DNA from: Octadecabacter antarcticus 307
GTDB taxonomy: Bacteria; Pseudomonadota; Alphaproteobacteria; Rhodobacterales; Rhodobacteraceae
Direction of reading: 5' to 3'
DNA length: 64,000 nt
NCBI RefSeq assembly: GCF_000155675.2
Contig: NC_020911.1
Location: forward strand, 672,501-736,500
Positions 1 through 7,730 of the stretch are shown in pieces (within the stretch, counting starts at the first letter, position 1; the number at the start of each line of letters is the position of its first letter). The notes beneath the pieces were generated by a model. The model worked only from the letters and a program-made list of their open reading frames with translations, ran no database searches and had not been told where the DNA came from. The translations under genes and the position numbers were made by a program.

Positions 1-224
1 CACATGGCGGCGCATCGGTTATGTTTGGCCGCGAAGTTGTTGGCACTGTGACGTCGGGTGGATGGGGGCATCGGACCGGGATAAATCTTGCCTATGCTTT
101 TGTCGTCCCGGAATTTTCGAATGCTGGATTTGTACTCGAGCTTGACCTCTGCGGCACCAGCGTCGCGGCGAAAGTCATCGCAACCAGCCCCTACGATCCG
201 GACTACTCGCGGATGCGAAGTTGA
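1..224 (+). CDS. C-terminal end of a GcvT/dimethylglycine dehydrogenase-family protein (partial)
   Basis: Only the last ~74 codons are in the window; the gene starts upstream. The tail TSGGWGHRTGINLAYAF, then CGTSVAAKVIATSPYDPDYSRMRS, matches the C-terminal barrel of aminomethyltransferase (GcvT)-like domains. These form the tetrahydrofolate-binding half of dimethylglycine or sarcosine dehydrogenases, which oxidatively demethylate N-methylated glycines using FAD. Whether an FAD oxidoreductase half precedes it cannot be seen, so it could also be a stand-alone GcvT paralogue. It lies 38 bp before kynU on the same strand, so co-transcription is possible. Confidence 0.7.
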   Translation, partial: HGGASVMFGREVVGTVTSGGWGHRTGINLAYAFVVPEFSNAGFVLELDLCGTSVAAKVIATSPYDPDYSRMRS

Positions 225-262
225 GGTAGAGACGGCACAACATATCAAAGGATGCCCAAAAG

Positions 263-1459
263 ATGACCAGCGTGACATTGCCCCGCAAAGACCTGTTCGA
301 ATTGCCGGACGGCATGATCTACCTCGACGGTAATTCATTGGGGCCATTGCCGAAATCTGTGAACGCGGCGCTGTCATCCATGGTCACGGACCAATGGGGC
401 GCGCATTTGATCAAAGGCTGGAATGTCGATGATTGGATGGGCCAGCCGATGCGGGTTGGTAATATGGTGGGTAAGCTGATTGGCGCTGCCGAAAATTCAG
501 TCACCATGGGTGATACCCTGTCTGTGAAGGTTTATCAGGCGCTGTCAGCCGCCGTGCAAATGCGCCCTGAGCGCAAGGTTATCCTGTCCGATAGTGGCAA
601 TTTCCCGTCTGATTTGTACATGGCGCAGGGGTTGATTGCGCAATTGGATCAAGGCCACGAGTTGCGGATTGTTGACCCGCTGGACGTGATGGAGGCCATA
701 ACAGACGATGTCGCCGTGGTGATGATTACACAGGTGGATTATCGATCCGGTCGGATGCACGATATGACGGCAATGACCGCCAAAGCGCACGGCGTCGGTG
801 CGGTGATGATCTGGGATCTGGCCCATTCGGCTGGGGCGGTTCCCGTTGATCTGGCAGGCTGCAACTGTGAATTCGCTGTCGGCTGCACCTACAAATACCT
901 GAACGGTGGGCCGGGCGCGCCTGCGTTTATTTACGTGCGACCTGACGTTGTCGAAACGATCAAACCCGCGTTGTCCGGCTGGCTTGGCCACGACGCGCCG
1001 TTTGCGTTCGAGCAAGGCTATCGACCTGCCATGGGAATTGAACGGATGCGTGTCGGAACGCCGCCTGTCTTGCAGTTGACGGCATTGGAATCCGCGCTGG
1101 CAGTTTGGGACGGCGTGGATATGGCCGACATCCGTGCGGCGTCAATCCGCCTGACCGATTTGTTCATCGCGCAGGTCGAAGATCGCTGTCCTTCGTTGAC
1201 GTTGTTTTCGCCACGTGACGGTGTGGAACGCGGCAGCCAAGTGTCATTTGCGTCCGACAACGGATATGCCGTTATGCAGGCGCTGATTGCCCGCGATGTG
1301 ATCGGCGATTTCCGCGCGCCAAACCTGATCCGCTTCGGGTTCACGCCGCTTTATATTGACGAGGGCGATGTCATTGCGGCCGTGGATATTCTGGCCGATG
1401 TGCTGGACAATCGGCTTTGGGACGATCCGGCATACAAAGCAAAAGGTCGCGTCACTTAA
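263..1459 (+). CDS. kynU: Kynureninase
   Basis: 398-residue, PLP-dependent fold-type I enzyme that cleaves L-kynurenine to anthranilate and alanine in tryptophan catabolism. The N-terminus has the family motif YLDGNSLGPLP. The likely PLP lysine is K211 in CTYKYLNGGPGAPAF, a hallmark of kynureninases. The length is close to the family norm of about 400-420 residues. The ATG start fits the N-terminal alignment. No kynA or kynB is visible nearby. The stop lies 140 bp from the convergent stop of the sulfatase gene, and that gap holds nothing I recognise. Confidence 0.93.
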   Translation: MTSVTLPRKDLFELPDGMIYLDGNSLGPLPKSVNAALSSMVTDQWGAHLIKGWNVDDWMGQPMRVGNMVGKLIGAAENSVTMGDTLSVKVYQALSAAVQMRPERKVILSDSGNFPSDLYMAQGLIAQLDQGHELRIVDPLDVMEAITDDVAVVMITQVDYRSGRMHDMTAMTAKAHGVGAVMIWDLAHSAGAVPVDLAGCNCEFAVGCTYKYLNGGPGAPAFIYVRPDVVETIKPALSGWLGHDAPFAFEQGYRPAMGIERMRVGTPPVLQLTALESALAVWDGVDMADIRAASIRLTDLFIAQVEDRCPSLTLFSPRDGVERGSQVSFASDNGYAVMQALIARDVIGDFRAPNLIRFGFTPLYIDEGDVIAAVDILADVLDNRLWDDPAYKAKGRVT

Positions 1460-1599
1460 CGGCGCGGCGGGACCTTACCCAGATATGTCGTGGCCGCGCG
1501 CGCGGTTACGTCGTCTTGGTCATAAACGCCCAAACTGACGCCGGTGTCGCCACCATGGTCGCGTTGATGAATGATCTCGGTATCCGAAATCGTGATGCG

Positions 1600-3090
1600 C
1601 TAGGACATCCGCAGGCCCCAACCGTGTAGATGACCATACATCGCCGCACGTTGGGCGGTGTATGCTGGATCGCGGCCAAGATCGCACAGTTCATCAGGGT
1701 CGTTCAAAAGATCAAACAACATAGGGGGAAAGCCATCTTCGGCATGGATCAGTTTCCAGTCGTGGGTTGCGACCATGAACAGACGTGCATCGCGCGGCGT
1801 GGTGCCAAGGGCGCTGCACACAGGATGTTTGGAATAGTCATATTCGCTGATCGCAAAGCTGCGTGGCTGGGCTGGCACACGCCCCGCAAGATAGGGCAGC
1901 AATGTGCGCCCCTCAACGATGTGTTCAGGAACCTCACCACCGGATGCGTCAATGATGGTTGCCGTGACGTCGATCGCTTCGACCAAGGCATCACAAGTGG
2001 TGCCGCGTGTGCTGTTCGCGCTTTCACGAGGGTCATAGATAATCAACGGGACCTTCACGGACGGCGCATGAAACAGGTCTTTTTCGCCCATCCAGTGATC
2101 GCCCAGATAATCACCATGATCGGACGTAAGGATGATCATCGTATCGGCCAAAGCGCCAGAGTCTTCTAGATACGCCAACAAGCGCCCCATCTGATCGTCG
2201 CATTGCTTGATCAACCCCATGTAGGCGGGCACAACGGTGTCGCGCACGTCGTCGCGGCTAAATGTTTTGCCGACGCGCCCCTGCATGAAGGCGCCGTAAA
2301 TCGGGTGTGGATCGGTGCGTTCGCTGTCGCTGCGCACCACGGGTTTGATGTCATCGACGCCATACATGTCGTGATAGGGTGCGGGCACAATGTAGGGCCA
2401 GTGGGGTTTAATGTAGCTTACATGGGCGCACCAGTTGCCTGTCGCTTGTTCCATAAATTCAATCGCTTGGCCGGTCAGCCACGGCGTTTCGCTGTCCTGT
2501 TCCGCTATATTTGCAGGCTTGTCGGCATTGCGCATGAACCAGCCGCTGGCCATGTCTTCGCCGTCCGATCCAGCGTTTGCAAAGTCCGCCCAAGGGTTGT
2601 CGCCACCGTAACCCTTGGATTTGAGAAATTCATTGTACGGGCTGCGCTTGGCATCATAAAGCCCGTCCGGTCCCTGCGCCCAAAGTCCGTCATCGCGGCA
2701 CCAGACATCAAATCCGCATTCCGCCTGTCGCGCGTCGATAATACTGTCTGGCGCCAGCCCCAACCGCGCCATACCGGCCGCATCCGCGTTCATGTGGGTC
2801 TTGCCGATCAGCCAGCAGCCCACGCTGATATCACGCAGATGATCGCCTAAAGTAGGTTCGCCAACGCGCAACGGATGACCGTTCCATTGCGCCCCATGGC
2901 TGCTGACATAACGCCCCGTATAGGCCGACATCCGCGCGGCACCGCAAACGGGTGATTGTGTATAGGCATTGCTAAACCGCACACCCATTGCTGCGATCCG
3001 GTCGATGTTTGGCGTCTTCAACGTCGGATGCCCAGCACAGACCAGATAGTCGAACCGCAGTTGGTCAAACATGATATAGAGAATGTTCAT
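1600..3090 (-). CDS. Sulfatase-family hydrolase (sulfatase/phosphonate monoester hydrolase type), last gene of the iol operon
   Basis: 496-residue alkaline-phosphatase-superfamily hydrolase. Early metal ligands are in MFDQLRFD (residues 7-14). The formylglycine signature region is SPVCGAARMSAYTGRY with C49 and R53, so the motif is C-x-A-x-R rather than the common C-x-P-x-R. The metal-binding motif TSDHGDYLGDHWMGEKD follows in the C-terminal half. There is no signal peptide, so the enzyme is probably cytoplasmic, like phosphonate monoester hydrolases. It lies 37 bp downstream of iolG on the same strand and looks like the end of the inositol operon. The substrate, a sulfate or phosphate ester, is not determined. 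Confidence 0.82.
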   Translation of the reverse strand: MNILYIMFDQLRFDYLVCAGHPTLKTPNIDRIAAMGVRFSNAYTQSPVCGAARMSAYTGRYVSSHGAQWNGHPLRVGEPTLGDHLRDISVGCWLIGKTHMNADAAGMARLGLAPDSIIDARQAECGFDVWCRDDGLWAQGPDGLYDAKRSPYNEFLKSKGYGGDNPWADFANAGSDGEDMASGWFMRNADKPANIAEQDSETPWLTGQAIEFMEQATGNWCAHVSYIKPHWPYIVPAPYHDMYGVDDIKPVVRSDSERTDPHPIYGAFMQGRVGKTFSRDDVRDTVVPAYMGLIKQCDDQMGRLLAYLEDSGALADTMIILTSDHGDYLGDHWMGEKDLFHAPSVKVPLIIYDPRESANSTRGTTCDALVEAIDVTATIIDASGGEVPEHIVEGRTLLPYLAGRVPAQPRSFAISEYDYSKHPVCSALGTTPRDARLFMVATHDWKLIHAEDGFPPMLFDLLNDPDELCDLGRDPAYTAQRAAMYGHLHGWGLRMS

Positions 3091-3127
3091 CGGGCAACCT
3101 TAGCCGTCAACTGCGCCCATCGATAGC

Positions 3128-4120
3128 TTAGAAGTTGAGGCTGACAGGCAGACCCGTTTCCAGCGATTTTGCCGCACCGTCTGCCATGACCTGTGCACGA
3201 AGCCCGTCGTCGATGCCTGAAATGGCAATGGATTTGTCACCCAGATGCGCCACGAAGGTTTGCATTTCCTGCCGGTACGCGGCCTCGTAGCGTTCAAGGA
3301 AAAAATTCATTGTCGGGGCGGTGCGGAACCCGTTTTCTGTTGCCACGTCCACGGTATTCTCCAACACGTTTGCGGCCCGCAACATGCCGCCAGATCCATG
3401 CACTTCGATGCGTTGGTCATAGCCGTAGGTGGCGCGGCGTGAATTGCTGATCTGGCAGATTTTTCCACTGGCCGTCGTGAGGGTCACTGCGGCGGTGTCC
3501 ACATCGCCAGCCTCTCCGATTGCAGGATCGACCAAGGCCGACCCGACAGCAAACACGCTGATCGGGTCTTCGCCAAGCAAGAAACGCGCCATGTCAAAAT
3601 CGTGGATCATCATGTCGCGAAAAATCCCACCTGAGGATTTTATATAACTGATGGGTGGCGGGGAGGGGTCGCGTGAGAGGATCGTCACAATCTCAACACT
3701 GCCAATTTCGCCTGCAACGATGCGCTTTTGCACGTTGGCAAAGTTGGGGTCAAAACGGCGGTTGAACGCGGTGAAAAACGCAACGCCCGATGATTTCACA
3801 ACACCCATCAGCGTGCGGATGTTGTCGGCGGACATATCCACAGGCTTTTCGCAAAAGATTGCTTTGCCAGCCTGTGCCGCCGCTTGAATGATGTCGAAAT
3901 GGGTGTCTGTTGGCGTGCCGATGACCACTGCGTCGATGTCGGCGCTGGCGATAATTTCATCCGTGCTCCGCACATTCGCGTTGCATTTTTTCGCCAGGCT
4001 TTCAGCGGCGGCGGGCATGAAGTCCGACACCGCCACGACCGTCGCGTCGTCCATGCTGCGCAGCGTTCCTGCGTGGACTTGCCCGATCCGCCCACAGCCC
4101 AATATTCCAATCCGCACCAT
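3128..4120 (-). CDS. iolG: Inositol 2-dehydrogenase-like oxidoreductase (Gfo/Idh/MocA family)
   Basis: 330 residues. The N-terminal Rossmann motif is GILGCGRIGQVHAGTL (residues 4-19), followed by the family motif CEKPVDM and the substrate-domain motif SGGIFRDMMIHDFDMARFL. These are typical of IolG, which oxidises myo-inositol to scyllo-inosose with NAD. I chose the ATG at 4120 because it opens directly on the Rossmann fold and lies one base after the stop of the aldolase gene. A longer reading frame upstream would run into that gene. It sits in the iol operon before the sulfatase. Confidence 0.88.
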   Translation of the reverse strand: MVRIGILGCGRIGQVHAGTLRSMDDATVVAVSDFMPAAAESLAKKCNANVRSTDEIIASADIDAVVIGTPTDTHFDIIQAAAQAGKAIFCEKPVDMSADNIRTLMGVVKSSGVAFFTAFNRRFDPNFANVQKRIVAGEIGSVEIVTILSRDPSPPPISYIKSSGGIFRDMMIHDFDMARFLLGEDPISVFAVGSALVDPAIGEAGDVDTAAVTLTTASGKICQISNSRRATYGYDQRIEVHGSGGMLRAANVLENTVDVATENGFRTAPTMNFFLERYEAAYRQEMQTFVAHLGDKSIAISGIDDGLRAQVMADGAAKSLETGLPVSLNF

Positions 4121-4121
4121 A

Positions 4122-4958
4122 TCAGTTGTCCTTTGCCATAAACGCCCGCAGCACTGTGCGTGTTGCGGCGCCCAACGGGTCGTGCGTGTCCTTGAGAATT
4201 TGCACACGGTCAAAACGATCCGTGTCACTGTTCACTGATGCGCGCAAGGCAGCACCGAAAGCCATACGTAATTCGGTTCCAATGTTAAATTTGCATACAT
4301 TTGATCTGCGCGCCAACGCAGTGCGCTGGGCAGTTGGCACACCTGATCCACCGTGAATAACCAATGGGATATCCGTGATTGCTTCAATCGCGCGGATACG
4401 TGGTTCGTCCAGACCACCGTCCTTGTCGGTTTGCAAATGCACGTTGCCAACAGAAATTGCCATGGCATCCACACCGGTTTCAGCAGCAAATTTTGCCGCC
4501 TCAGCAGGGTCGGTGCCCGCCGAATTCTCACCACCGGAATAGCCGACAAAACCGATCTCACCCTCGCACGAAATACCCGCTGCATGTGCCATTTCAGCAA
4601 TCGCAGCCGTCTCGTCGATGTTTTGCTGCAACGGCTTTCGCGACCCGTCAAACATCAGAGATGTGAAGCCAGACTCCAGCGCTTCACGGCATTCATCAAA
4701 TGTATATCCGTGGTCCAGATGTGCCACGACGGGGACGGACGCGCGTTCCGCCAAGTGGCGCATCATTTTGCCCAAGATTGGCAGCGGTGTGTGTTCACGA
4801 CACCCCGGACCGGCCTGCAAGATCACTGGACAATTTTCTGCCTCAGCCGCGGCGACGTAGGCGCGCATATCTTCCCAGCCGAGGGTCACGAGACCGGCGA
4901 CGGCGTAGTGTCCTGACAGCGCGGGTTGCAGCACGTCTTTGAGAGTGACCAATGGCAT
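4122..4958 (-). CDS. iolJ: Class II fructose-bisphosphate aldolase family protein, IolJ-like
   Basis: 278 residues. The metal-ligand region HLDHGYTFDECREAL, followed by SLMFDGSRKPLQQNI, and the glycine-rich phosphate site IHGGSGVP identify a zinc-dependent class II ketose-bisphosphate aldolase. In inositol operons this enzyme (IolJ) cleaves 2-deoxy-5-keto-gluconate 6-phosphate to DHAP and malonate semialdehyde. The start at 4958 gives MPLVTLKDVLQPA, the usual N-terminus; the longer open frame upstream is not supported. It is flanked by iolB and iolG. An alternative is a tagatose-bisphosphate aldolase, but the context favours IolJ. Confidence 0.85.
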   Translation of the reverse strand: MPLVTLKDVLQPALSGHYAVAGLVTLGWEDMRAYVAAAEAENCPVILQAGPGCREHTPLPILGKMMRHLAERASVPVVAHLDHGYTFDECREALESGFTSLMFDGSRKPLQQNIDETAAIAEMAHAAGISCEGEIGFVGYSGGENSAGTDPAEAAKFAAETGVDAMAISVGNVHLQTDKDGGLDEPRIRAIEAITDIPLVIHGGSGVPTAQRTALARRSNVCKFNIGTELRMAFGAALRASVNSDTDRFDRVQILKDTHDPLGAATRTVLRAFMAKDN

Positions 4959-5040
4959 CGGTTCGTCCTTTGTGGTTGGCCGACACCCGATAATACAAAG
5001 TCGGGGCCGTTTTATTGCCAAGATGAAGCGGGAAGCGGGG

Positions 5041-5895
5041 CTATTTGAACTTCGCGACCATGTCTTTGATGCCGGGAATGGTTTCGACCTGATAGGCGTG
5101 CGTTGGTTGGAAGAATTGCACCAGTGAACGCTGTGACAACCCGCCGAGAATGGTAAAATAATACATCTCATATCCCGGCATGACGGCGCAGGGGTGGTAG
5201 CCGTTGTCGATGCAGATCGTGGACCGATCCATCAACTGATAGGCATCACCTGTCTTGCCTTCTTCGCGTTGCAAAATCTGCACGCCAGACCCGTGGTCAG
5301 GGCGAAAGCGGAAATTATATGTCTCATCGTGACGGGTTTCGATGATGTTGCCCACGTCGTCGCGTCGGTCAGTGTCATGTTTGTGGGCGGGGAAACCCGA
5401 CCAGCCGCCTTGACCGACGGTGAACAGTTCCGACACCAGCAAACGGCCCACTTTATCGTGTTGCTTCTGGCCGAGGATGTGTTTGATTTTGCGGTGGGTT
5501 TTTGTGTCATCGGACCCGTATTGCACTTTGTCGATGCCGCCAACACGCACATCGAACGGGTCTAGAACCTTGTCGTAGCGCGCACCTGCAATAAACGTTT
5601 CGGTGTCGTTCACGGCTACAATCGTGACTTTGGCACCGACGGGCGCATAGACGCCTTCGGGCTCTCCGTCCCAAACGTCTGTGCCGCGATTGCCCAGTGA
5701 CGCAAAGTGCACGCCTTCGACGTCCACATGCACGGTGCCAGTGGCAGGAACGATGCAGGTTTCATAGCCGGGCACTTGGTATTCAAATGCCTCACCTGCC
5801 TTCAACTTGATGATGTTGAAATAGTTCAACGGCACGGTTGGATCGTCCGCATCAACGATTGGTTTGTTTTGGTTGTCGTGGGGCGCGATGTGCAT
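5041..5895 (-). CDS. iolB: 5-deoxy-glucuronate isomerase
   Basis: 284-residue double-cupin enzyme that converts 5-deoxy-D-glucuronate to 2-deoxy-5-keto-D-gluconate in myo-inositol catabolism. The characteristic metal-binding segments are WSGFPAHKHD and ETYNFRFRPDHG, and GYHPCAVMPGYEMYY follows. The length agrees with other IolB proteins (about 265-300 residues). It lies 14 bp downstream of iolC. An 82-bp gap to the aldolase start contains no gene. Confidence 0.93.
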   Translation of the reverse strand: MHIAPHDNQNKPIVDADDPTVPLNYFNIIKLKAGEAFEYQVPGYETCIVPATGTVHVDVEGVHFASLGNRGTDVWDGEPEGVYAPVGAKVTIVAVNDTETFIAGARYDKVLDPFDVRVGGIDKVQYGSDDTKTHRKIKHILGQKQHDKVGRLLVSELFTVGQGGWSGFPAHKHDTDRRDDVGNIIETRHDETYNFRFRPDHGSGVQILQREEGKTGDAYQLMDRSTICIDNGYHPCAVMPGYEMYYFTILGGLSQRSLVQFFQPTHAYQVETIPGIKDMVAKFK

Positions 5896-5909
5896 GGCGT
5901 CGTCCTTAA

Positions 5910-6881
5910 TTAGGTGTGTCCAGGATAGTCGAGTAGGAACATTTCAAGTTGATCGGTATTGGGCATTGCGGGTGCGCAACCAGCCTGCGCGACGACGATT
6001 GAGGCGCAGGCAGAGCCGCGTAGGATCGCGTCGCGCACGGGCCGCCCTTGCGCGAGCGCAGCGAGAAAGCCTGCCATAAAACTATCGCCCGCACCGGTCG
6101 GTTTAATCGCATCGACTGGGTAAATTCCGGTGGGGATTTCAGTGCCGTCGGCAAAGGTGACAGCCCCCTTCTGACCCATCTTGTAGACGACCATTTGTGC
6201 GCTGGTCGCGGCCAAGTCGCGGGCTTTATCCAAGCCTTTGTCAATGTGGCCCGCCATGAAACCAAACTCTTCGTCATTGCCGACGATCACGTCTGACAGT
6301 GCACCTGCGCGCGACAACACGTCGGCGGCAACAGCCGGAGAGGGCCACGAATAGGGGCGATAATCGACGTCAAAAATAATCGGGATACCAGCAGCCTTGG
6401 CCAGTTCAAACGCGCGGAACGCAGCCGTGCGTGACGGGTCTGCAGCAAACACAGTGCCAGCGGTGATCAGGGCCGAAAATCGACTGTAATCCACGGCTTC
6501 GACATCTGCCACTGTCATCTGAAAATCAGCGGCGTTGTTGCGATAGATCACCGATTGGTGGTCTTGGATGCGGGTTTCATACACGGCGAGGGAGGTGCGT
6601 TCTTCGCCCCGAATGGTGCGCACATAGCTGTGGCCAACGCCGTAATTATCCAGTTGGTTCAAGCAGTAACGCCCTACGGCGTCATCAGACACGCAGGTCA
6701 GCAGATCCGCAGCCAGCCCAAGTTTGACCAAGCCAGCGGCGATATTTGCGGATGATCCGCCCATTGCCACAGACATTTCAACCGCATCTTCTATGCGCCC
6801 ACGCAACGTTGGTGACAGGTCCATTCCGACCCGTCCCACGACGATAAATCGCCCCGCTTTGATGCCGTCGATTGCGTTCAT
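5910..6881 (-). CDS. iolC: 5-dehydro-2-deoxygluconokinase (PfkB-family kinase)
   Basis: 323 residues. The N-terminal PfkB segment is VVGRVGMDLSPTLRG and the C-terminal signature is KPTGAGDSFMAGFLAAL, with the catalytic aspartate in GAGD. IolC phosphorylates 2-deoxy-5-keto-D-gluconate, the product of IolB, to the substrate of the IolJ aldolase. Its start overlaps the end of the preceding phytanoyl-dioxygenase gene by 4 bp (ATGA), which indicates translational coupling. Some alphaproteobacteria have an IolC fused to a DUF2090 aldolase domain; this protein is the short, kinase-only form, and a separate aldolase gene is present. Confidence 0.92.
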   Translation of the reverse strand: MNAIDGIKAGRFIVVGRVGMDLSPTLRGRIEDAVEMSVAMGGSSANIAAGLVKLGLAADLLTCVSDDAVGRYCLNQLDNYGVGHSYVRTIRGEERTSLAVYETRIQDHQSVIYRNNAADFQMTVADVEAVDYSRFSALITAGTVFAADPSRTAAFRAFELAKAAGIPIIFDVDYRPYSWPSPAVAADVLSRAGALSDVIVGNDEEFGFMAGHIDKGLDKARDLAATSAQMVVYKMGQKGAVTFADGTEIPTGIYPVDAIKPTGAGDSFMAGFLAALAQGRPVRDAILRGSACASIVVAQAGCAPAMPNTDQLEMFLLDYPGHT

Positions 6882-7717
6882 TTGCGACCTATCGTGTTAC
6901 CGGCTTTTGCGGCGTCTAAAACCTCGGGGTAGGGGTAATTTAGGCCTAAAAGCTGACGGATATCAGGGCTGGCCGCGTCAATGAACGATTGTGGCAACGC
7001 GGCGGGCATGTCTTCCATCGGTTTCACCCATTTTGGCAGATATTGGATCAGCACAGCGTTGCGGTCGTGATCAGATTTGTTGGGCATCGCGCAGTGCCAC
7101 GTCACACCGTAAAATAGCGCAACATCACCCGGCTCACCAATCATCTGGGAACAGGTGTCGAAAAACTTGTCTTCTGCGGTTGGGTAGCGCAACTCTTTTT
7201 GGCTTCCGGGCATGTAGCCTGTTGCACCGCTTTCAACGGTAAACGGATCAAGAATAACGGACACTTGTGCGTTCATTGGAAAGGACCCGTTGAACCCGAT
7301 GGGGTGTGTTTCCGGCTTGTGGTAGTCCCAGTACGGGTAATCCACATGCGGTTCTTGCCCCGGACCACCAGGCAAAATCCGGTTTGCGGCGATGGACCCC
7401 ATAATGAATTCGGTGCCAAGGAATTTGCGCAGGATATCCATCAAGACCGGATGCGCCGCCATTTGCGAAAATACGTCGCCTTTGGCCAACAGATTCCAAA
7501 CGCGGCGCTGCAGATCAATCTTGCCGTCGTGTTCGGCAACACCTTGAAAGTGCGTGACTTTTTCTGAGGCTTGCTCAGAATGCTGCATGATAATCGCGCG
7601 CGCATCTGCAATCTGTTCGGGTGTGAACAAACCGCTGATTTTCACAGCGCCGCCCCCGTTGAGAAGTTCTTCAACGATAGCATCCGGTGTTGCGGTTTTG
7701 GCGGTGTAGCTTTTCAT
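6878..7717 (-). CDS. Phytanoyl-CoA dioxygenase (PhyH)-family Fe(II)/2-oxoglutarate oxygenase inside the iol operon
   Basis: 279 residues. The PhyH-family pattern is visible: EPHVDYPYWDY supplies the H-x-D metal pair, VILDPFTVESGATGYMPGSQK is the typical central strand, and GDVALFYGVTWHCAMPNKS supplies the distal histidine and NKS segment. Such enzymes hydroxylate or oxidatively demethylate small molecules using Fe(II), O2 and 2-oxoglutarate. The start at 7717 follows an AT-rich, AAAGGGGCATCTG-type ribosome-binding region. It lies 13 bp from iolD and overlaps iolC by 4 bp, so it is an integral operon member. It is not part of the textbook iol pathway. A role on an O-methylated or otherwise modified cyclitol is my inference. 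Confidence 0.82.
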   Translation of the reverse strand: MKSYTAKTATPDAIVEELLNGGGAVKISGLFTPEQIADARAIIMQHSEQASEKVTHFQGVAEHDGKIDLQRRVWNLLAKGDVFSQMAAHPVLMDILRKFLGTEFIMGSIAANRILPGGPGQEPHVDYPYWDYHKPETHPIGFNGSFPMNAQVSVILDPFTVESGATGYMPGSQKELRYPTAEDKFFDTCSQMIGEPGDVALFYGVTWHCAMPNKSDHDRNAVLIQYLPKWVKPMEDMPAALPQSFIDAASPDIRQLLGLNYPYPEVLDAAKAGNTIGRK

Positions 7718-7730
7718 CAGATGCCCCTTT

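Noticed and set aside
1630-2850. Long plus-strand open frames (1630-2169 and 2203-2850) opposite the sulfatase gene
   Set aside because: They mirror the codon pattern of the real minus-strand gene, lack start signals and resemble no protein.
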